A stretch of DNA of 64,000 bases from positions 1 to 64,000 of the forward strand of contig NZ_BCMJ01000002.1 in the NCBI RefSeq assembly GCF_002583405.1, in the 5' to 3' direction. The notes under the pieces are model-generated. The model ran no database searches. It was given only the letters and a program-made list of their open reading frames with translations, and had not been told where the DNA came from. The translations under genes were made by a program, and so were the position numbers. Below, piece by piece: positions 48,843 through 57,723 of this stretch. The stretch comes from Secundilactobacillus silagincola. Lineage in GTDB: Bacteria > Bacillota > Bacilli > Lactobacillales > Lactobacillaceae. The number at the start of each line of letters is the position of its first letter. The stretch's first letter is position 1.

Positions 48843-49874
48843 TTAGAAGCTTAACTGATACGTAATTTCGTAAGACTTTGGCACACCAGGTTGTAACGTG
48901 ACGTCACCTAAGTTTTCAAAGCGTGTTGCATCAGAAAGGTTTTGGGCTTCCAATGCGACACCCATATATGGTGCACCCTTGCCAAGAGTTAAGTTCATGT
49001 CAGGTGTAAATGAGTTAGCGGTAAAGACGACTAATCCATTACGGCTTGAATGTAATGTAACGGCACGTTTTGAAGCGTCATCGGATAACTTAGTAATGGT
49101 TTGATCCGTTGAAGAAGGTTCAACTTCAAAGATATCGTCAAAGCCTTTTTCGGTAGTATCCTGCATTTTATCAATCGCGGTACCCAGTTTCTGTGGTGTC
49201 GTAAAATCAAACGCAGTATTAGTGTTATCAAGCATTTTACCAGTTGGAATCTTTTCGGTATCAACGTCCATGTGACGATGGCTATTGAGTTGCAATGTTT
49301 GGTTTTTGATGGTTGTTTCATCACTAACGTTGAAGTACGTATGATAAGTTGGGTTGAAAATAGTGTTTTCATCTGATTCACCAGTAAATTGAACGCCGAG
49401 TGTATTATCGTTCTTCAAAGTATAGGTAACGGTTACAGAAATGGCAGGAAAATCACCAGGATTTGAATCAAAGTGGTGATTCAGAGTAAGTCTGGCATCA
49501 CTAGTGTTTGATTCAAGCTCGCCATCCCAGTTAACTGAGTGGAAGCCATTAGGACCACCGTGAAGGGTATTTTGACCTTCGTTTGGTGTGACCTTAGTAG
49601 TTTTGCCGTCGATGGTAAATTCACCTTTTTTGATACGGCCTGCTGCGGTCCCAATCATCATGTTTACGTAGAATGGGTTCGCATAATAATCAGCAGTGTG
49701 TGGGTATTCCAGTAGCATGTTTTTATGCTGACCATCTTTTGTAGGGACGCTCATTTCAGCAATGATGCCGCCTTGGCTGAGCACTGTAACCCGTACACCA
49801 TTATCGTTTTCAAGGTGAAAAGCGGTTACTTTTTGGTCCTTGTAGCTGTCAAAATCCGTTTTATAAGCTTTCAA
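48843..49874 (-). CDS. galM: Aldose 1-epimerase
   Basis: It interconverts alpha and beta anomers of sugars (galactose, arabinose, xylose). The 343-residue protein has NTLHGGPNGFHS with the first catalytic-site His, FNPTYHTYFNVS with the second and GVALEAQNLSD with the Glu base. I choose TTG 49874 (LKAYKTDF), 7 bases after AAAGGAGTG; the frame extends to 49967 but lacks a better ribosome site (ATG 49898 overlaps it). An AraR-like site lies upstream, so it is likely induced with araBDA, which it faces divergently. Confidence 0.9.
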   Translation of the reverse strand: MKAYKTDFDSYKDQKVTAFHLENDNGVRVTVLSQGGIIAEMSVPTKDGQHKNMLLEYPHTADYYANPFYVNMMIGTAAGRIKKGEFTIDGKTTKVTPNEGQNTLHGGPNGFHSVNWDGELESNTSDARLTLNHHFDSNPGDFPAISVTVTYTLKNDNTLGVQFTGESDENTIFNPTYHTYFNVSDETTIKNQTLQLNSHRHMDVDTEKIPTGKMLDNTNTAFDFTTPQKLGTAIDKMQDTTEKGFDDIFEVEPSSTDQTITKLSDDASKRAVTLHSSRNGLVVFTANSFTPDMNLTLGKGAPYMGVALEAQNLSDATRFENLGDVTLQPGVPKSYEITYQLSF

Positions 49875-49940
49875 AATTAAACACTCCTTTTTAGGCATGA
49901 AAAGCAATTGGCATAGATATGCACTACTAAAACAATAGTA

Positions 49941-49955
49941 ATCATCCGTATAAAT
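49941..49955 (-). promoter_or_regulatory. Candidate AraR operator at galM
   Basis: ATCATCCGTATAAAT (minus strand ATTTATACGGATGAT) shares its core with the araB site. Confidence 0.62.
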
Positions 49956-50043
49956 GTCAATTGCCATTATGATATGAACATCATGAAAAACGAAGCCTGG
50001 TCAAGCAAACGCTTGGGTTTACTGTGCATTCTGAGGTTCAACG

Positions 50044-50061
50044 CAGAAAATATATTTTCTG
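50044..50061. promoter_or_regulatory. Perfect 18-bp palindrome in the galM-araB intergenic region
   Basis: CAGAAAATATATTTTCTG is perfectly self-complementary and unlike the AraR or cre sites nearby. The 402-base gap 49875-50276 contains no gene; it holds this palindrome, two AraR-like sites, repeats of AAAGCCGTT (50124-50141) and a cre-like box. Confidence 0.5.
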
Positions 50062-50151
50062 ACTCAAAAGTGGTTTGAAACTAAAAAGTAACAAAAATAA
50101 GTGAACGGCTGAAACGCTGATTTAAAGCCGTTAAAGCCGTTTCTTTATCAT

Positions 50152-50167
50152 TTTATATCCGTATAAA
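50152..50167 (+). promoter_or_regulatory. Candidate AraR operator at araB
   Basis: TTTATATCCGTATAAA has perfect 6-base arms (TTTATA/TATAAA). It is the most symmetrical of the three AraR-like sites and lies upstream of TATAAT at 50197. Confidence 0.68.
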
Positions 50168-50213
50168 TAATAAACATATTGATTTATTAGCATAAATATA
50201 ATAAAATTCAATT

Positions 50214-50227
50214 TGTAAGCGATTTAG
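50214..50227 (+). promoter_or_regulatory. cre-like box downstream of the araB promoter
   Basis: TGTAAGCGATTTAG matches 12 of 14 positions and lies just after the -10 TATAAT. Confidence 0.6.
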
Positions 50228-50276
50228 TCTATTAATGAATTTAAAACAAATTAGTAACTATCTGGAGGAATCAGAT

Positions 50277-51890
50277 ATGGAAACGAGCCAGATCAAAGAA
50301 AAGATTTCTAATGGGCAGGTTTCATTGGGAATTGAACTAGGATCGACACGAATTAAAGCTGTACTTGTTACAGACGATTTTACAACGATTGCTAGCGGCG
50401 ATTTTACCTGGGAAAACGAACTGGTCAACAACATTTGGACTTATTCAGTTTCAAACATCTGGAAGGGTATTCAGTCCAGTTATCAAAAAATGGTTCAAAA
50501 AGTCAAAGCCGATTACGGCGTTGAACTGACTAAGATCGGTGTGATTGGCGTTAGTGCCATGATGCACGGTTACATGGCGTTTGATAAGGATGGTAAATTG
50601 TTGGTGCCTTTCAGAACTTGGCGCAACAACATTACCGAACAAGCTGCGGACGAATTGACCAAGCTATTTGATTTTAATATTCCACAACGTTGGAGTATTG
50701 CTCACTTATATCAAGCTATTTTGAATCAGGAAACCCACGTTAAAAACGTTGATTTCATGACCACTTTGGCTGGCTACGTTCACTGGAAGCTGTCAGGCGA
50801 AAAGGTAGTGGGTATTGGTGATGCATCAGGCATTTTCCCAATTGATGCCACTACTAAGACTTATTCAGCAGAAATGATTGATAAATTTGAAGCACAAAGT
50901 AATGTTCAACAATATTTCTGGAACTTAAAGGACATTCTACCTGAGATTAAAGTAGCGGGTGAAGCAGCCGGAAACTTAACTGCTGAGGGTGCTAACTTGC
51001 TTGATCCAAATGGTACGCTTCAAGCTGGTTCATTGATGGCACCGCCAGAAGGAGACGCCGGGACAGGAATGGTATCCACTAACGCGGTTCGTGAACGTAC
51101 TGGGAACATTTCAGCCGGAACTTCAGCCTTTTCAATGATTGTGCTGGATCAACCAATGGATAGTGTTCATAAAGATATCGATATGGTTACCACGCCAGAT
51201 GGTGCACCAGTTGCCATGGTTCACACCAATAACTGCTCGTCAGATATTAATGCTTGGGTGGGACTATTTGGTGAATTCGCCAAGGAAATCGGGATTGATT
51301 TAAAACCCGATGACTTATACGGTGCCTTGTTTAACAGTACTGAACGTGCTGACGATAACGCTGGTGACTTATTAAGTTACGCTTATCTGTCAGGTGAAAA
51401 TATCACTAAGATGCCAGAAGGACGCCCAATGTTTGTTCGGACGCCAAATAGTCACTTTAACTTAGCCAACTTTATGAAGGCACATCTTTATTCAGCCTTT
51501 GCACCACTGAAAATTGGTAATGATATTTTGACTAACGACGAACACATCAAAGCGGATGTCTTCATTGCTCAAGGTGGTTTGTTCAAAACACCAAAGATTG
51601 GGCAACAAGTCTTAGCAGACGCTTTGGATACACCGATCACTGTTATGAGTAATGCTGGTGAGGGTGGTCCATGGGGCATGGCTATTTTGGGCTTATACAC
51701 TTTGGCTAAATCAACTGATTCAAACACAGAAAACTTAGCTGATTACTTAGACAATCACGTTTTCGCAAGTTCAGAAAGTGAAACAGTGACACCTAACGCT
51801 GATGGTGTTAAGGGCTACAACGAGTTCATCGATTCCTATAAGAAGGGCCTTGAAGTCGAAAAAGCAGCAGTTGACGCAATCGAGCTTTAA
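50277..51890 (+). CDS. araB: L-ribulokinase (FGGY family)
   Basis: It phosphorylates L-ribulose to L-ribulose 5-phosphate. The 537-residue FGGY kinase has GIELGSTRIKAVLVTDDF at the front, GVSAMMHGYMAFDKDGKLL, RTWRNNITEQAADEL and GDASGIFPID, as in the lactobacillus-type AraB. ATG 50277 follows GGAGG; a frame extension to 50235 lacks its own site. It is the first gene of araBDA. Confidence 0.94.
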   Translation: METSQIKEKISNGQVSLGIELGSTRIKAVLVTDDFTTIASGDFTWENELVNNIWTYSVSNIWKGIQSSYQKMVQKVKADYGVELTKIGVIGVSAMMHGYMAFDKDGKLLVPFRTWRNNITEQAADELTKLFDFNIPQRWSIAHLYQAILNQETHVKNVDFMTTLAGYVHWKLSGEKVVGIGDASGIFPIDATTKTYSAEMIDKFEAQSNVQQYFWNLKDILPEIKVAGEAAGNLTAEGANLLDPNGTLQAGSLMAPPEGDAGTGMVSTNAVRERTGNISAGTSAFSMIVLDQPMDSVHKDIDMVTTPDGAPVAMVHTNNCSSDINAWVGLFGEFAKEIGIDLKPDDLYGALFNSTERADDNAGDLLSYAYLSGENITKMPEGRPMFVRTPNSHFNLANFMKAHLYSAFAPLKIGNDILTNDEHIKADVFIAQGGLFKTPKIGQQVLADALDTPITVMSNAGEGGPWGMAILGLYTLAKSTDSNTENLADYLDNHVFASSESETVTPNADGVKGYNEFIDSYKKGLEVEKAAVDAIEL

Positions 51891-51906
51891 AAAAGGAGAA
51901 ATTTAA

Positions 51907-52635
51907 ATGTTAGAAGATCTTAAACAAGAAGTTTACGAAGCTAATATGCAGCTTCCTAAATTGGGATTAGTTACTTTTACCTGGGGTAATGTTTCAGGTA
52001 TCGACCGGGAAAAGGGCCTGTTCGTGATTAAGCCATCCGGTGTTGAATACGACAAGTTAAAGCCAGAAGACTTAGTTGTTGTGAACTTGAAGGGTGAAGT
52101 TGTTGAAGGTGACATGAACCCATCTAGTGATACGCCAACCCATACGTATCTGTACAATCATTTTCCAAAGATTGGCGGAATCGTTCATACCCATTCACCT
52201 TGGGCTGTTTCCTTTGCTGCAGCTAAGATGGACATTCCAGCGATGAACACCACTCATGCCGATACGTTCTTCGGTGACGTGCCAGCCGCTGATGCACTAA
52301 CCAAGGAAGAAATCGAAGAAGATTACGAAGGCAACACTGGTAAGACAATCGTTAAGACCTTCAAGGAACGCGGGTTAGATTACGAAGCCGTACCTGCTGC
52401 CTTAGTTAGTCAACATGGCCCATTTGCCTGGGGTCCAACACCAGACAAGGCGGTTTATAACTCTAAGGTTCTAGAAGTAGTTGCTGAAGAAGATTTCCAC
52501 ACCATGCAGCTGACTCACCAGAGTTCCGCGTTGCCACAATATCTTTTGGATAAGCACTATTACCGTAAGCATGGTTCCAACGCTTACTATGGTCAAAACA
52601 ACGCGCATTCAAAAGACCATGCAGCTCGTTCATAA
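51907..52635 (+). CDS. araD: L-ribulose-5-phosphate 4-epimerase
   Basis: It makes D-xylulose 5-phosphate from L-ribulose 5-phosphate. The 242-residue class II aldolase-fold protein contains TWGNVSGIDREKGLFVIKPSGVEY and the zinc-binding HTHSPWAVSFA; the LTHQSSALPQYLLDKHYYRKHG end is typical of AraD. Spacing to araB is 16 bases with AAAGGAG between. Confidence 0.96.
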   Translation: MLEDLKQEVYEANMQLPKLGLVTFTWGNVSGIDREKGLFVIKPSGVEYDKLKPEDLVVVNLKGEVVEGDMNPSSDTPTHTYLYNHFPKIGGIVHTHSPWAVSFAAAKMDIPAMNTTHADTFFGDVPAADALTKEEIEEDYEGNTGKTIVKTFKERGLDYEAVPAALVSQHGPFAWGPTPDKAVYNSKVLEVVAEEDFHTMQLTHQSSALPQYLLDKHYYRKHGSNAYYGQNNAHSKDHAARS

Positions 52636-52672
52636 ACTAAGGTTACTAAATTAAAAGAGGAGATTTTTTATT

Positions 52673-54094
52673 ATGTTAAGTACCCCAGATTACAAGTTTT
52701 GGTTTGTTACTGGTAGTCAATTCTTATACGGTGACGAACAGTTAAAGTCCGTTGAAAAAGATGCCAAGGATATCGTTGATAAGTTAAACAAGTCCGGTAA
52801 CTTACCTTACCCAATCGAATTTAAGTTAACTGCCACTACAGCTGATAACATCACCCAGTTAATGAAGGATGCCAACCATGATGACTCCGTTGCCGGTGTG
52901 ATCACTTGGATGCATACTTTCAGTCCTGCTAAGATGTGGATCCGTGGAACACAATTATTGCAGAAGCCATTATTACACTTGGCTACCCAATACTTGAACC
53001 ATATTCCATACGAGACCATCGACATGGACTACATGAACTTGAACCAAAGTGCCCATGGTGACCGTGAATACGGCTTCATCAATGCACGTCTCCGTTTAAA
53101 CAATAAAGTTGTTTACGGCTGGTGGGGCGATGAAGATGTTCAAAAAGAAATCGCTGACTGGCAAGACGTTGCCGTTGCTTACAACGAAAGCTTTAAGCTT
53201 AAAGTTGTGCTCTTTGGTGACAAGATGCGTAACGTTGCCGTAACTGATGGTGATAAGATCGAAGCCCAAATCCAACTTGGCTGGACTGCTGACTACTATG
53301 CTGTTGGTGATTTAGTTGCTGAAATGGATAAGGTTACTGATGCTGACATTGACCAAAAGTACGATGAATTAGCTAAGACTTACACCATGAACCCTGGCGA
53401 TAACGATGAAGCTTTCTTCGAAGACCACGTTAAGTACCAAATCCGTGAATACTTCGGCTTGAAGCGCTTTATGGATGCTCATGGTTACACGGCCTTCTCA
53501 GATAACTTTGAAGACTTATACGGCATGAAGGAATTACCTGGCTTGGCTACTCAATTGTTGATGGCTGAAGGTTATGGCTTCGCTGGTGAAGGTGACTGGA
53601 AGACTGCCGCTCTTGACCGTTTGATGAAGATCATTAGCCACAACAAGCGGACTGCCTTCATGGAAGACTACACCCTTGATTTACGTAAGGGTCACGAAGC
53701 AATCCTCGGTTCACATATGTTGGAAGTTGACCCAACCTTAGCTACTGATAAGCCTAAGATTGAAGTTCACCCATTGGACATCGGTGGTAAGGAAGATCCA
53801 GCTCGTTTGGTCTTTGCCGGTGGTGAAGGCGACGCTATTGACGTTACCTTGGCTGACTTTGGTGACGAATATCGGATGATCATGTACGAAGTAGATGGTC
53901 ACAAGGCAGAGTCAATGCCTAAAATGCCAGTTGCTAAGCAGATGTGGACTCCTAAAGCTGGCCTGAAGAACGGTGCCACTCAATGGATCGAAAATGGTGG
54001 TGGTCACCACACTGTCTTCTCATTCGGTGTTACTGCTCAGCAAATGGAAGACTTTGCTAAGATGGTTAACTTGCATTTAATTAACATCAAGTAA
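52673..54094 (+). CDS. araA: L-arabinose isomerase
   Basis: It converts L-arabinose to L-ribulose, the entry step of the pathway although it is the last gene of araBDA. The 473-residue protein includes [46 protein letters not shown] and the metal-site region [31 protein letters not shown] precedes the ATG. A strong terminator follows. Confidence 0.97.
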   Translation: MLSTPDYKFWFVTGSQFLYGDEQLKSVEKDAKDIVDKLNKSGNLPYPIEFKLTATTADNITQLMKDANHDDSVAGVITWMHTFSPAKMWIRGTQLLQKPLLHLATQYLNHIPYETIDMDYMNLNQSAHGDREYGFINARLRLNNKVVYGWWGDEDVQKEIADWQDVAVAYNESFKLKVVLFGDKMRNVAVTDGDKIEAQIQLGWTADYYAVGDLVAEMDKVTDADIDQKYDELAKTYTMNPGDNDEAFFEDHVKYQIREYFGLKRFMDAHGYTAFSDNFEDLYGMKELPGLATQLLMAEGYGFAGEGDWKTAALDRLMKIISHNKRTAFMEDYTLDLRKGHEAILGSHMLEVDPTLATDKPKIEVHPLDIGGKEDPARLVFAGGEGDAIDVTLADFGDEYRMIMYEVDGHKAESMPKMPVAKQMWTPKAGLKNGATQWIENGGGHHTVFSFGVTAQQMEDFAKMVNLHLINIK

Positions 54095-54131
54095 TCGTTT
54101 AAAGAAATCTATCATATTATTTGAAAACAAA

Positions 54132-54183
54132 CAGTAGAAGCACAGCATTGTCCCGTTTTGGAGACTGTCTGTGCTTTTACTGT
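54132..54183 (+). terminator. Terminator of araBDA
   Basis: CAGTAGAAGCACAG and CTGTGCTTTTACTG form the stem; inner bases pair partially. The T run is interrupted. Confidence 0.75.
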
Positions 54184-54221
54184 ACAGTCATTCAAATTCA
54201 GGAATGGGAGAAATTAATCAC

Positions 54222-55190
54222 ATGAAATATCGACATTTAGGTAAGCAGGGATTACGAGTCAGCGAATTAGCATTGGGAAGTTGGATGACTGATGTCAGTG
54301 CACCTGATAAACAGGAGCTGGCTGCTCAAAGTATTCAATTAGCGTATGAGAGTGGCATCAATTATTTTGATTGCGCTGATGCTTATAGTGGCGGTGCGGC
54401 AGAGAAATTTCTTGGCAAGACGCTAAAGCAATTCCCACGTAAAGAACTCGTAATATCCAGCAAAGTCTTTTTCCCTACTGACAAGGGTGTAAATGATCGC
54501 GGTTTATCACGGAAACATATCATGGAATCAATTGAGACGTCCTTAACCAACATGCAAACTGACTACTTAGATCTCTACTTCTGCCACCGATTTGATCCAG
54601 AAACGCCATTAGCAGAAACGTTGCAGGCTTTAAGCGACTTAGTGGATCAAGGTAAAATACTGTACTACGGTGTCAGTGAATGGCGTCCAGTCCAAATTCT
54701 GGAAGCTCAGTTAATTATTCAGGAACGTGGCTTACACCCAATGGCAGTGGTTCAACCTCAATACAACATGTTTGATCGGTATATTGAACATGAATTATTG
54801 GACGTTTGCGGCAAACTTGGGTTAGGCGTAGTGCCGTTTTCACCGCTTTCTCAGGGCTTGCTTACAGGTAAGTATCGAAAGGGTCAGCCGATTCCTGCAG
54901 GCTCTCGTGCAACGTATCAAGACCAGATTAAGGCATTGCTGACGGATGATAACTTGGATAAGGTTGAAGGCTTAATTAAGATGGCCGATGAACTTGATAC
55001 TGATCTATCCACCTTTGCTTTAGCTTGGGCGCTTCTGGATCCACGGATTTCCAGTTTGATTACCGGTGCTAGCAAACCCGAGCAGCTGAAAAATAATTTA
55101 AAAGCGATTGATTTAGAGATTCCTGCTGAGTTTTACCCACGGATTGATAAGTTGTTTGGTTTCAAGAAATTTTCACGACAAATTGGTTAA
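54222..55190 (+). CDS. Aldo/keto reductase, AKR6/KCNAB-like
   Basis: A 322-residue NADPH-dependent reductase. The catalytic tetrad Asp/Tyr (NYFDCADAYSGGAAE), Lys (VISSKVFF) and His (LYFCHRFDPETP) is complete, and the NADPH-binding SLITGASKPEQLKNNL is near the C-terminus. YGVSEWRPVQILEAQ and the SWMTDVSA start resemble the potassium-channel-beta-like branch. ATG 54222 has GGGAG upstream; the 54171 start lies inside the araA terminator. Substrate unknown. Confidence 0.9.
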   Translation: MKYRHLGKQGLRVSELALGSWMTDVSAPDKQELAAQSIQLAYESGINYFDCADAYSGGAAEKFLGKTLKQFPRKELVISSKVFFPTDKGVNDRGLSRKHIMESIETSLTNMQTDYLDLYFCHRFDPETPLAETLQALSDLVDQGKILYYGVSEWRPVQILEAQLIIQERGLHPMAVVQPQYNMFDRYIEHELLDVCGKLGLGVVPFSPLSQGLLTGKYRKGQPIPAGSRATYQDQIKALLTDDNLDKVEGLIKMADELDTDLSTFALAWALLDPRISSLITGASKPEQLKNNLKAIDLEIPAEFYPRIDKLFGFKKFSRQIG

Positions 55191-55213
55191 TAAATGTTTA
55201 AAGTAAGTATCAT

Positions 55214-55262
55214 AAAAGCGCTGATAAGCTTTCGAGTTGAGAAAGTTTATCAGCGCTTTTTG
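55214..55262. terminator. Bidirectional terminator between the reductase and ArsR-type genes
   Basis: AAAAGCGCTGATAA-G-CTTTC pairs with GAAAG-T-TTATCAGCGCTTTT; convergent genes flank it. Confidence 0.9.
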
Positions 55263-55281
55263 TTCATTGATACGTGAAGGA

Positions 55282-56172
55282 TTAACTGTAAAACAGCTTC
55301 ATTTCAATATCTTGATTATAGTTGCCAAACCCCTTACCAAAAATCGTGCAACCACCGTTATTTTTGGCGTTCTTTTTAATACCGTAACGAACTGCAAAGG
55401 TTTGTTTATGAGTATCAATATCCTCCAACGAAACATCGGTGAATGGCTGACCATCTAGAAAGCTGCCATCGTGAGTTAAACGCAGTGTCTTCATGATACC
55501 GTACTGGTTAACGTTGTCAGGCACCCATTCAGGGGTATATTTACCACGAGTATCGGAGAAGTCACCGGGAGCTGTCCAGGTGCCGATTTCGGTACCATTG
55601 ATATAAAAGGTAATGTCGGAGGGCCAAACGTTATTAGAGAACGGGAATTCCGAGCCTAACTCCATGGAAAGGTCTAGCATCTCTAACTTATTGTCTTCAG
55701 TGAGGTAGTCAGGAAATTGGTACTCGACAAAGCCGTTACACCACCAAATCATACCAGCAGAAATTCTGTCTGGGTCCATAAAATACGCTGGGTTATCTAC
55801 TTTACCAATGTAATCCGTTTTACCAGCTAGGCCACAGGAAGGCTCGACGGAAAAATTAGTGAAGTGACCTACTGGAACTTGAGTGTTGTAGGATTCAAAT
55901 TCGGAATAAATGGTTTGGGGAAAATGAACGTTGATCTTATCAACCGTTAAGCGAGAGACCTTATTATGACCTACTCGCTCAAACTTAATAATGCCGGCAT
56001 CTGCCAGCTTGTTCAGATGCTGCAACACGATGGTGCCGCTGAGATTAAGTGCGGATGCCAGCTCCCGTACACTCATCTTACGAATCGAGAGTTTTTGAAT
56101 AATTTTTAGACGGACTGGGCTTGCCAAAGCTTTATAGACGGGTAGTGAACTTTCTGAGATATCAGATTCCAT
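55282..56172 (-). CDS. ArsR-type transcriptional regulator with a large C-terminal domain
   Basis: The first 80 residues form a winged-helix ArsR domain (YKALASPVRLKIIQKLSIRKMSVRELASALNLSGTIVLQHLNKLADAGIIKFERVG). About 200 further residues (VGHFTNFSVEPSCGLAGKTDYIGKVDNPAYFMDPDRISAGMIWWCNGFVEYQFP ...) are aromatic and look like a beta-rich sensor that I cannot name. ATG 56172 is 8 bases after GGAGG. It is divergent from the GH43/MFS operon over a long AT-rich region, so it probably regulates it in response to an arabinoside. Confidence 0.85.
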   Translation of the reverse strand: MESDISESSLPVYKALASPVRLKIIQKLSIRKMSVRELASALNLSGTIVLQHLNKLADAGIIKFERVGHNKVSRLTVDKINVHFPQTIYSEFESYNTQVPVGHFTNFSVEPSCGLAGKTDYIGKVDNPAYFMDPDRISAGMIWWCNGFVEYQFPDYLTEDNKLEMLDLSMELGSEFPFSNNVWPSDITFYINGTEIGTWTAPGDFSDTRGKYTPEWVPDNVNQYGIMKTLRLTHDGSFLDGQPFTDVSLEDIDTHKQTFAVRYGIKKNAKNNGGCTIFGKGFGNYNQDIEMKLFYS

Positions 56173-56731
56173 AAACGTAACCTCCAATGTTTTGAAAGAT
56201 TGTGATTAAATTATCAAATTGTTCATCTTTAAGAATAAATTTGTATCCTCACTCATTATAGCAATGTTTTTATTGTTTTTAAATCATGCCAATAAATTGA
56301 TTTGAAAAAATTCCAAATAATTGTGTGATTAATTAGGATGACTGGCTTTTTCCTGAGTTTAAATAAGAACGTATTATCCCTAAACAGCTGTTAGCTAGCT
56401 ATTAGTTTAGGATGTTAATTTAATATATAAAAATATTAGGGTAATATAAATGGTTATTTTTAATAAAAATAACTGAAATAATCGGAAAAGTCATTCAATA
56501 AATATTTTTTAAAATTTTGAATTTATCAGTATAAAAATATCAAATTTACTTTTTGTAAGGATACAATTTCTTCACAAAAGCATTTTGAACAATATTTTTA
56601 TTGGTTAAAATGCAAAAAGTTTGGAAAAACATTAAAAACCATGTTGTAATCGCTTTCGGTTCATCATATGATAATCACGTGCACAAGAGGTCAACAAACT
56701 ACGTAGTAAAAAGTTTAAGGAGAGTATCTAA
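56173..56731. promoter_or_regulatory. Long AT-rich divergent control region of the GH43 operon
   Basis: No gene is visible in 559 bases. It contains CCTAAAC (56379) inverted against GTTTAGG (56405), the palindrome GTTATTTTTA-A-TAAAAATAAC at 56453-56473, and a cre box at 56645. These are candidate sites for the ArsR-type regulator. Confidence 0.55.
56645..56658 (+). promoter_or_regulatory. cre box upstream of the GH43 gene
   Basis: TGTAATCGCTTTCG matches 13 of 14 consensus positions, 74 bases before the ATG. Confidence 0.75.
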
Positions 56732-57706
56732 ATGGCGAATACAAATCAATATATTAATCCGCTGATTATCCAACGTGCGGATCCCTATATTTACAAACAC
56801 ACTGATGGTTATTATTACTTCACTGCTTCAGTGCCTGCATACAATTTGATTGAAATCCGTCGGGCTAAAACATTAGCTGGTTTAGCACATGCAGCTCCAC
56901 GGACGATTTGGCGCAAACATGAAAACGGTCCCATGAGTCAGTTAATTTGGGCACCTGAAATTCACTATATCGATGGTAAGTGGTTCATTTACTTTGCTGC
57001 TGCAGAGACAACGGCGTTAGATGAAAACGGGATGTTCCAGCATCGGATGTTCTGCATTGAATGTGATGAAGAAAATCCAATGACCAGTGAAGATAACTGG
57101 ATTGAACGCGGTCAAGTGAAGACTAACATGGATACGTTTTCATTGGATGCCACTTGTTTCGAAGCAAATGGCAAGCTGTACTATGTCTGGGCACAAAAAG
57201 ATAAAGCCATTCGCGGTAATTCTAATTTATATATCGCCGAAATGGAAAATCCTTGGACTCTGAAAACTGATCCAGTCATGTTATCAAAGCCTGAATTCGA
57301 TTGGGAAATCAAAGGATTCTGGGTTAACGAAGGACCAGCTATTATCCACAGAAATGGTCGTTATTTCTTGACCTATTCTGCTAGTGCTACTGATGAAAAC
57401 TATGCAATGGGTATGCTCACCGTTAAAGATGACGTTGATCTACTGGATGCTTCTAACTGGTCAAAATCGAAGGAACCAGTTTTCCAAAGCGACCTAGAGA
57501 CTCATCAATATGGTCCTGGACATAACTCATTTACAGTTGCTGAAGATGGCGAAACCGACATCATGGTTTATCACTGTCGCGACTACACCGAAATCAAGGG
57601 TGATCCGCTTTACGATCCTAACCGTCATACTAAGGTACAACCATTTACATGGAATGACGATGGTACACCAAACTTCGGTAAGCCGGTTCCTTATAATTAC
57701 GAATAG
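56732..57706 (+). CDS. Alpha-L-arabinofuranosidase, GH43
   Basis: A 324-residue five-bladed beta-propeller glycosidase. The GH43 acids are visible: Asp17 in QRADPYIYK, Asp139 in FSLDATCFE and Glu200 in FWVNEGPAI. The sequence resembles the intracellular GH43 arabinofuranosidases of Levilactobacillus brevis that act on arabino-oligosaccharides. No signal peptide. AAGGAGAG precedes the ATG. It shares an operon with the MFS transporter 17 bases downstream. Confidence 0.92.
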   Translation: MANTNQYINPLIIQRADPYIYKHTDGYYYFTASVPAYNLIEIRRAKTLAGLAHAAPRTIWRKHENGPMSQLIWAPEIHYIDGKWFIYFAAAETTALDENGMFQHRMFCIECDEENPMTSEDNWIERGQVKTNMDTFSLDATCFEANGKLYYVWAQKDKAIRGNSNLYIAEMENPWTLKTDPVMLSKPEFDWEIKGFWVNEGPAIIHRNGRYFLTYSASATDENYAMGMLTVKDDVDLLDASNWSKSKEPVFQSDLETHQYGPGHNSFTVAEDGETDIMVYHCRDYTEIKGDPLYDPNRHTKVQPFTWNDDGTPNFGKPVPYNYE

Positions 57707-57723
57707 AATAGGAGTGAAATATC

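Noticed and set aside
50017-50037. AAGCAAACGCTTGGG as a cre box for galM
   Set aside because: Only about 9 of 14 consensus positions fit in either direction; it is a small hairpin rather than a cre.
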